Source: Mycocentrospora acerina
Lineage: Eukaryota > Ascomycota > Dothideomycetes > Pleosporales
Length of the DNA: 64,000 bases
Assembly (NCBI GenBank): GCA_022701365.1
Contig: JAKUHH010000084.1
Coordinates: forward strand, 496,001-560,000
Direction of reading: 5' to 3'
Below, piece by piece: positions 57,114 to 64,000 of this stretch. Position 1 is the first letter of the stretch. The number at the start of each line of letters is the position of its first letter. The position numbers and the translations under genes are program-made. The notes below the pieces were generated by a model that saw only the letters and a list, made by a program, of their open reading frames with translations, was not told the DNA's origin and did no database searches.

Positions 57114-58705
57114 ATGCTCTCCCTGCCGCTGGCTAAACTGTCGACTGCCCAGGATGCTGACCCAAGCGAGCAGAGGTTCCACTGGAGCCATGAAACCCAG
57201 AGTCTCATCATGGTCCTCGACTCATACGGTGCCCATGGCCCATCCTCCCAGCTTCTCAAGGTGGTGCAGGGCACACAAGTCCGAGTAAGAACAGCACGCC
57301 CGCCTCTCTGCTGCCCACGTGACGAGTGATGCTTGAATTCGGCGGGCTGATGCATCGTTTTCAGCAACTCATCCAAGTAGAGCGCTTGGTTCACGAGGGA
57401 AATGACCTCGTCAGAACCATGCAGGAACGCGGTGTCCAACTCAAGAACGAGCAGCTGCCCATCTCCGCCATCGTTCGCTGCCCACTGCTGGCTATCCGCT
57501 GGCAGCGACCTGATAAGAAGGTAAATGCTTGTGGCTTCTCGCTTCGAAAATACTAATCAACGACAAAGATTCGTCGTCTGCAGCTCAAGTTCAAGTCTAG
57601 CGGTGATTTTGACTCTGCTTACAACCATCTCCATCAGCTCGGCCTGCGCATGAGTTCTGCGAATGAAGGGCAAGCCCAATCACAGACATCAAACCCAGGC
57701 CCAGAACGAGTACCTGTCAGGCCCCATACATCAGCCTCCATGATTTCCTCTAAGCCTGGCTCCGCGAGTCTATCGTGTCCGCCGTCGAGACTGGCAGAAA
57801 TCTCCAATAGACCTTACACGGCTATTACAGCGCCAACAGCTCTCGAGTATCAGGCCAAAGAGACTTCCAGGGCCCGACCCGTGTCCGCTCTTTCAGGAAC
57901 TGCCAGCGAATTTCGAAGTGATGTAACTTTTAACAGTCCCTTGTCACCTCCAGAGTACTTCTCGAGGCCTACCACAGCCACGTCGATAACCCTTGACTAC
58001 CCATCTGACACTCTTTCTTTTTCTCCGCGTAATCCGCAGGTGGTGGTTGATCAAGGAAACATTTCTGAATCTTCAGAGCGCCCAGGTTCTACGATGATAT
58101 GCAACCGACCAGGTACTGGCGAGGCAGCGTTACCACCCAAACGCGAGCTGCCTTTTCAGCGTTCTCCTGAAACTTATTCCTCTGGAACTGATAGTGGTCG
58201 GCCTCTGAGTCGGCCAACAAGTGCGATGATGCTGCCACCGCCCTTGCCTTTTCGTGTCAATGATCTACGACCAAACTCTAGTCGGGCAGCAAATCAAGAA
58301 TTTGAGTTTCCTCCACTCCCCAGGCCTACTCCCATTAGCGATTGCACACAAAATATACAAGACGTGCTACAGGCCCCTAAGACGTCTAATCAGGATGCGA
58401 ACATAGAGAATCTGTCTGCTATGGACTTCTCTCCAACTGCGAAGGCCAACGCCCATCCGAACGCCCGACTCATCACACCTCCAACGCCCAAAGCTGCGTA
58501 TCAGAATTTTTCTGTGTCTGAGAATACATACATCTCCATCAAAGGTGCAAAAGACAATCTTGCATCATACGCAATGCAATCCGAGGAAGGACGACGAGCT
58601 ACTTTGAACGAGTTCATATTTCGAAACCTTGAGAACAATGACTTCCTTACTCTTGTTGAGGATGTGGAGACCTGTTGGGCTAGGGTTGGGCTCGGTATGC
58701 AGTAA
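57114..58705 (+). CDS. REC114: REC114-like meiotic double-strand-break protein
   Basis: Exons 57114-57284, 57365-57520 and 57569-58705 (introns 80 and 48 nt, the second with a TACTAATC branch) give 487 residues. The N-terminal 140 residues look like the PH-like domain of Rec114: FHWSHETQSLIMVLDS, RCPLLAIRWQRPDKK, then RRLQLKFKSSGDFDSAYNHLHQLGLRM, which is the characteristic C-terminal helix motif of the family. A long Ser/Pro-rich disordered middle (RPxTA and RPGS/T repeats) follows. A short helical C-terminus (EFIFRNLENNDFLTLVEDVETCWARVGLG) matches the Mei4-interaction end. Rec114-Mei4-Mer2 supports Spo11 break formation in meiosis. This family diverges fast, so the call rests on architecture and the LQLKF..AYNHLHQLGL block. 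Confidence 0.72.
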
Positions 58706-58999
58706 AATTGACAAATGCTGAATTTCAAAATCGAAGATGTGGCGCGTAAACAGAATTGAGGACAATGTGGTGGCAGGAATGTTTCGCTCCAAACCTTTTC
58801 TAGGTCTGTACTTCCTTACCCCATTGTAGTGTTACATCTGAGCCTCTGGCCTAAATCCTATTTAATGCCAACAACTGTTTATTTCATCCTCAATTCCTGG
58901 TTGGTGTGATATCTTCAATATTCGATAGGCGTACGCTGGCGAAGCGTACATATCAATTGAATACGCATAGCCGAAGCGGTGATTGGCTGATCTTGTCTT

Positions 59000-60145
59000 T
59001 CAGAGCTTCGCGTGGATCTCTGCAATGCGCTTCTCACTCTGCTCAACTCCTCGTTGCCATGTCGAACCCTGGATATCATACCAACTCGCAAACTCTCCTG
59101 AGCCAGCATTCTTCTGAATGAACTCAGCAAGCCTAACTCCATCCAGGATTGCTGCATTTGCTCCTCCACCTCCCAATATCGGTTCCGCATGCACAGCATC
59201 GCCCATTAACAAAACCCCCTTCTCACCTAGTTCCCGCAATTCAGCCAGTGGCGCACGAATAGTACGCATGAGCCAGCTCAGAATTCTCTCCTTTTGCAAT
59301 TTCTCGACATCGAAGATATCGAAAAACGGCTGCTCCAGATTCTGCAGACTCCGTACCTCGTCAAAAAATTCCGCTGGCGTATCCGTTGCTCCTGAGTTTG
59401 GACGATTTGGCTTGAACAATGCATCGACGTTGCCTCTCGCAGGTCGTGAGAAAATCCAGCTCACACTTACCAACTCACTTGCCTTCTCGTTGTCATTGAC
59501 CTGAACTTGCAATAGCGTATCCCCCTTTTTACACTCCAACACGTTTCCTCCTGCCAGCGCGTCAACATACTTCTCCTTGAATGTCTCTCTTCCCACCCTC
59601 CTCTTCCCATTAAATGCAACAAACGGCAAAACCGACGGCTCCACATTTGGCAAAAGCGCTTTCCGGAGTGTAGAGTGTACACCATCTGACCCGACAACTA
59701 GACCTGCTGAGCTCTTTACTATTTCTTCTGCTCCCTCCCCACCACCAATCCGCAGCACCACCTCACCTCCCTCCCCTCTCTCCACACCCCGCACCCCACT
59801 CTCCCATCTAACATCCAGCCCCTCCTTCAACAACGCCTCAAACCGGCCTCTATGCGCACGGAACGAATTCTCCTCAACCTCTTTCCCACCGCCACTACTC
59901 CCCGCGCTAATCCTCCCAGCCCCGCCATCCACCGCCACCCGTGTTTTGAACGTGCCTTCATCCATATTTAGAATGGGGAGCAAAGGACGGTACGATGACG
60001 GGTACAGGGTAATGGCATAGCTGTAGCTGTTGCGCGAGGGTTTTGTCTCGTAGATGGTAGAAGCGATTCCACGCGAGAGGAGAGAGCGGGAAAGTGTCAG
60101 GCCGCCCAGACCAGCGCCGATGATGGATATGGATTGTTTTGCCAT
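59000..60145 (-). CDS. FAD-dependent monooxygenase (salicylate hydroxylase/PHBH fold)
   Basis: Intronless, 381 residues. Rossmann FAD motif GAGLGGLTLSRSLL at 10-23, the DG motif GLVVGSDGVHSTLRKALLP in the middle, and the second FAD motif GVLLMGDAVHAEPILGGGGANAAILDG near 310. Members hydroxylate aromatic or other small substrates with NAD(P)H and O2. The substrate is unknown, and no biosynthetic partner genes are adjacent. The C-terminus is short (HAKL). In this gene the GD-x-x-H-P motif has Glu in place of the usual second small residue (HAEPILGGG), which is within family variation. Confidence 0.9.
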   Translation of the reverse strand: MAKQSISIIGAGLGGLTLSRSLLSRGIASTIYETKPSRNSYSYAITLYPSSYRPLLPILNMDEGTFKTRVAVDGGAGRISAGSSGGGKEVEENSFRAHRGRFEALLKEGLDVRWESGVRGVERGEGGEVVLRIGGGEGAEEIVKSSAGLVVGSDGVHSTLRKALLPNVEPSVLPFVAFNGKRRVGRETFKEKYVDALAGGNVLECKKGDTLLQVQVNDNEKASELVSVSWIFSRPARGNVDALFKPNRPNSGATDTPAEFFDEVRSLQNLEQPFFDIFDVEKLQKERILSWLMRTIRAPLAELRELGEKGVLLMGDAVHAEPILGGGGANAAILDGVRLAEFIQKNAGSGEFASWYDIQGSTWQRGVEQSEKRIAEIHAKL

Positions 60146-61990
60146 TATTATGGAATTTTTGATTTTTTGGGGGGGCGCCAGGCAGAGAGAAAGAAATGGT
60201 TCGCGAGATCGGTTTTTATTTGGTAAATGTGAAGGAGGAATGGGATGAAGTTGGCTTTTTAGAGGGTGGGAGGAAAGATGGAGTTGCTGTTAGTTGGTTT
60301 GGGAGCTAGGGGCATAAATGGCGGAATATGATTGGCTCGATCGTTTTTCGATTTGTATGGAAAGTGGTGTGGAAATCTTGTAAGATTCTGAATTCTCATG
60401 TCGTGATTTTCTCTTTTTTTTGGTGTGTTCTTGGTAGGGTGAAGTTGGGAGAAATTCTCACAAAAACCAAGTTAGTTGATTTTTATTATTATTTCAACTT
60501 CAGATATGGTGGTATTCACTCATTCATTCATTCATTCATTCATTCATTCATCAATCACACTTTCCATCATCTACGATGCTGCACTACGATCGCTTGGGGA
60601 ATCCTCTCTGAAATTCGATTAACTTTTGTTTTGAATACGAAAACTGTTAGAGTTCGTTCTTTTATGCTCATCGAGTCTTAGGTTTGTGTTCTCAGTGTCA
60701 AGTACCAAGGAACAAAATTACCCGAGTACGTAGATGATTCCAGTCTATTACAAGAAGAGAATACGAATTTTCAATGACGACTCAAACACTGATAGAACTG
60801 CCTAACCAATGATACTTTGATTGCTAAGAAAAAATATGGTAACAAGAATCGTTACATAAATTTCAAGGCGACCGATGGAAACCGTCAACGGCATTGTAGT
60901 CTTCAGCTGCAAGGTATAAATTATATCATCCTATTACTCAAGAGATTAATCGTCTATGTCGAATGTACGCGATCTTGAACTGGGTTGTTTTATGGCATTT
61001 TATGGTTTAGGAAATCCTCGAGAATCAGTTACCTTCCGCAGTAAAATATGACTCTCCTTTTTGTACCATTAAATTACGGGGCCATGAAACATTAAAGAAC
61101 ATCATTTTCGTAGATGGAAATTTGTCGGGATAGCAGTGTTGTAGTGTACTTTTACTCGTGATCAAGCGATCATCAAAATGAGCTGGCTAGACTATATTTG
61201 TTTGGAATACAAGCGCCCGAATGTAGCCAAGACATGGGTTGTAGCGTACCTCCAAGCTACAATTAAGTCATAAGACTTGGCTACTTGATTCTGAAGGATT
61301 CAAGTAGGTCTAATTTCATGCTGACTTTAACAGGCCGGGAACCAACCCACTTGAGACACACTTCTTGGAACCAGTTTATTCCAGGTCTGCTGCTCGAGGC
61401 TATAGTGGGTGTGATTAAGCTATGTATGAGTAAGCCTCTGGCTGTCATTAACACGTAATATGCAATAAATTGGACCGAATCAAACGTATTTGGTTCGGCT
61501 GTTTCGGTTTTGCACCCCTCTGTAACAAAGTAGCAGGAGGCTGCGTGAGATTACAAATTAAGACCCACCCAAACGGTAAATACAGAATTGACTATATGTT
61601 CTAATCACGCAATCTCACATCTGGAGGCATCTAGTCCAAATTTAAAGCTCTATGTTCATGTTATCCCATAAGCACGCAGAAGTCAGATGTACCGCGAAAT
61701 TTAACCACCAAAATTCGGCTGGAACACCCTACAGAAAATGATCGAAACAGTATCGAGAATACGATATCATTGTCTACCTCATAGCATGCCATAGTGATCG
61801 TGTTGAGAAATTTGTGTCTGCAGACGAGACTGTACAAAATAGCTATTACTTGTTGAATCCTTCTTGCTAACGGGCTATGAAGATCAGATTACAGTTTTTT
61901 TTTGAATATTCAAATCAAACACTGCACTTCATAGATATGCGCATTTGGCTTTTCACTGTCCACATTTACAGGATTGTTGTGAATTGTCTT
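60146..61990. other. AT-rich intergenic region, no gene
   Basis: AT-rich with short frames only. Includes a CATT microsatellite and a small inverted repeat (GTAGCCAAG at 61223-61231, CTTGGCTAC at 61276-61284). Nothing coding recognised. Confidence 0.5.
60520..60552. repeat. (CATT)8 microsatellite
   Basis: About eight tandem CATT units (reading TCATTCATTC) inside AT-rich intergenic DNA. Confidence 0.85.
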
Positions 61991-63199
61991 CTAGCTAACG
62001 CCAGTAATAAAACCTGCGCCATTGATGCTTGATTTTGGAGAGAAGTAAAGCCTAACTGGAAGCATAGCATGGTACTGTCAAAAGATAAGTATAGAAATAA
62101 CCATATGCACAGAACGAAGACTTACCTCAAATTTTCGTTTATCAGGGTTGTGCCCCTGTACAGCGATACTAAGGGTATGGCTTACTTTAATGCCGTTCTT
62201 GTTAACATCTTGCGTGCATTTGCCCATCGATCTAGGTAGAGATAGCGATTCCGAAAGGATATACTCGTCTTGCTCAACATCATCAAGATCTTCCCTGTGG
62301 CGTTGTGGTACAGTAACCGTCCATCGAGCTGCTTCGCTACAACTCTCATGTGTTTCAGTTGCAATTTGTAACTCGTAAACCTCCAACAACCGAAATTGGA
62401 TAGCGTTTACTTTCACACCTTTCAGCAATGGTGTGAGTTGCACGTCGACCTGTATTGCAGAGCCAAGGAAAGCCTCTCCCTCAAGTACAGAAATACAGTA
62501 TTCCATTTTTTCCATCCAAACTCCTTCCGTCGTGCTGTCACATACCAGCTTCAACCCAGGAAGTTCATGGATTCGGAGGATGCGTACGGGCTTCGAGGCA
62601 TGTATGTTTGGAAAACGCTTGCCTCGAGCCACCGTCGCGTTCAATTCGTATGTAACTCTGCTCTTGCAAAGTCCTTCGACGCTTTCCGGTGCATCTCCAG
62701 GGATCTGGATTTTGAAAGGCCATTCGTGAACCCCTGGCGGGATAGTAGACAGTTTCGAGGGTCCCCCAGATTTGTTTTCATATGCGAAAGGCGTTGTATT
62801 TTGGAAAAATATTACAGAGCTTTTTTCGATTTTGCGAGATAGTTTTTCGTGTTGCGTATTTATTTCCTTGCGCCAACTGCAAACATTCGTTGTTAGTATG
62901 ACACTTGAGATCAGTTCGTATGGGAAAGTATGTTTCATACGTAATCGTCACGTGGCCTGACATTGTAATATGAATGGCTTCTACCTGCAGTACTTTTGAC
63001 GATCGAAGCACGACTCTTCCTTCTACGTATCGGTAGGCCGCTTCATTTTCGGATGCTTTGAGAAGTATGATATCAGTATCGAGCCTGCAGAGGTATCAGC
63101 GACCCGCATTTTGCAAACTGAACAGAATCAATCTCACTCAATCTCGCATCGAGATGAAAAACTTCCGCTTGGAAACACGCTCGACAAAAGGGATTGCAT
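61991..63199 (-). CDS. short arrestin-domain (ART-like) protein
   Basis: Exons 63199-63138, 63084-62941, 62876-62126 and 62074-61991 (introns 53, 64 and 51 nt) give 346 residues. Exon 1 is only 20 codons plus 2 nt and is found by the splice that makes RCEIELDTDIILL. It opens the arrestin N-domain: LDTDIILLKASENEAAYRYVEGRVVLRSS, then MSGHVTITWRKEI, LPPG-like TIPPGVHEWPFKIQIPGDAPESVEGL and a VTYELNATV strand. The C-domain includes MEYCISVLEGEAFLGSAIQVDVQLTPLLKGVKV and ends KRKFEYHAMLPVRLYFSPKSSI. Fungal arrestin-related adaptors recruit Rsp5-type ubiquitin ligases to transporters via PY motifs in a long tail. Here no tail and no PPxY motif are seen, so it may be a minimal or truncated member. 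A further 3' intron (GTTTTA at about 62014) cannot be excluded. Confidence 0.8.
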
Positions 63200-64000
63200 T
63201 TTCAATTGTTACTTGTAGAGCTGCAGGGAATTTGACTGTGGGGTAATTCTTAAGATTTGGGGGAGGTCGATTAGTCTTTAAGCATGTCCTCTTGCTTGGA
63301 AGTTGGAATAAGGAGTCATGGAATAACCGTAACTCCAAACAGCAGTCTCACCAACCTTACAGCGTAAATGGACAATTCCACATCAATAGCGGAGTTAGAA
63401 GAGCTGATGACAAACTAACTAGGCTCAACCCGTTTAGGCATCGGCCATACCACATTTTTGGCCTGTGAGCGTTTCCAAGGAAAAACAGCTTTTATAGTAT
63501 AACCAGTAAAGCTTCCAAGTCTACTAGCTTTGTACCTTTCATAAGAAACTAATATATGATCTGTATTTCTGCCAAGCAAATCTGCATTGGCTGACGGGTA
63601 ATCTCAGTTGGCGCTAATGCAAACGGCTGACAGTATTAAACCCGGAAGACTTCATCGAATAATGGTCTTTATTTCAGATTCTGTTTGTGGGAAGCAAAAT
63701 CTAGAAGACTCTTTTTTGAAGACTAAATACTCGTCTTTGGCTGTCTGCCGAATATGTTCCGACTTACTCTACACATGGATTAGCTATGCAGCATAGTTGA
63801 TTTGCTTTGCCAAGACTTCTAAACCATTGATCCCTCTCGCAGTTTCAATTGTAAACTACCAAAAAATTCATTCCTTTAAACATTAAGAAAGTTTACACTA
63901 ATATTTTCCTACAGATAGTTCGGGTCGGAGCAGCTAGGGATTGATCGTTTACTATTTTTCCCGAATTTCAAGACAGTAGTTGGTCGTTTGGGAATTTCAG
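63200..64000. other. AT-rich right edge, no gene
   Basis: Upstream flank of the arrestin-like gene and AT-rich sequence to the window edge. A 62-codon plus frame near 63.6-63.8 kb has no recognisable motif. Confidence 0.45.

Overview
The window reads as chromosomal DNA of a filamentous ascomycete (Pezizomycotina; Dothideomycetes/Pleosporales is my inference). The genes are interrupted by short GT-AG introns of about 44-115 nt, many with CTRAY branch points close to the acceptor. The protein families (HET domain, Zn2Cys6 regulator, 2EXR-like proteins, fungal Rsc9, GPI-anchored phospholipase B, flavohemoglobin) are typical of that group. I rebuilt exon structures by hand. In each multi-exon model the exon lengths sum to a whole number of codons and the junctions restore conserved family motifs.

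Layout. 1-8.6 kb is accessory in character: AT-rich, with a HET-domain gene between two diverged direct repeats and a ten-exon sugar transporter containing a 5-nt microexon. 8.6-15.1 kb holds a 2EXR-like protein, an epsin and a four-finger C2H2 regulator, all on the minus strand. 15.1-27.9 kb is gene-poor. It contains only a flavohemoglobin (NO dioxygenase) and then about 8 kb of AT-rich and then low-complexity, microsatellite-rich DNA leading to a YANK/STK32-type kinase. 31-38.7 kb has a TAPT1/Emp65 membrane protein, a second 2EXR-like protein, a TesB-type acyl-CoA thioesterase and a histidine-phosphatase protein. 41.2-43.3 kb is a secreted phospholipase B.

43.9-50.1 kb is a compact module: a Zn2Cys6 regulator and a nitrilase, both minus, with an MFS transporter transcribed divergently from the nitrilase. 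The shared promoter carries a perfect inverted CGG-N11-CCG site, the class of site bound by Zn2Cys6 dimers. This suggests a small regulated nitrile-use or detoxification cluster.

51-60 kb is housekeeping: DPH2 (diphthamide), RSC9 (chromatin remodelling) divergent from a REC114-like meiotic gene, and an FAD monooxygenase. The RSC9/REC114 promoter has CACGTG boxes, two of them inside a 67-bp duplication whose copies differ only by transitions. 60-64 kb is AT-rich again and holds a short arrestin-like gene.

I saw no rRNA or tRNA genes, CRISPR arrays, intact transposons, telomere repeats or polyketide/NRPS genes. The nitrilase cluster with its predicted operator is the best candidate for an undescribed system.
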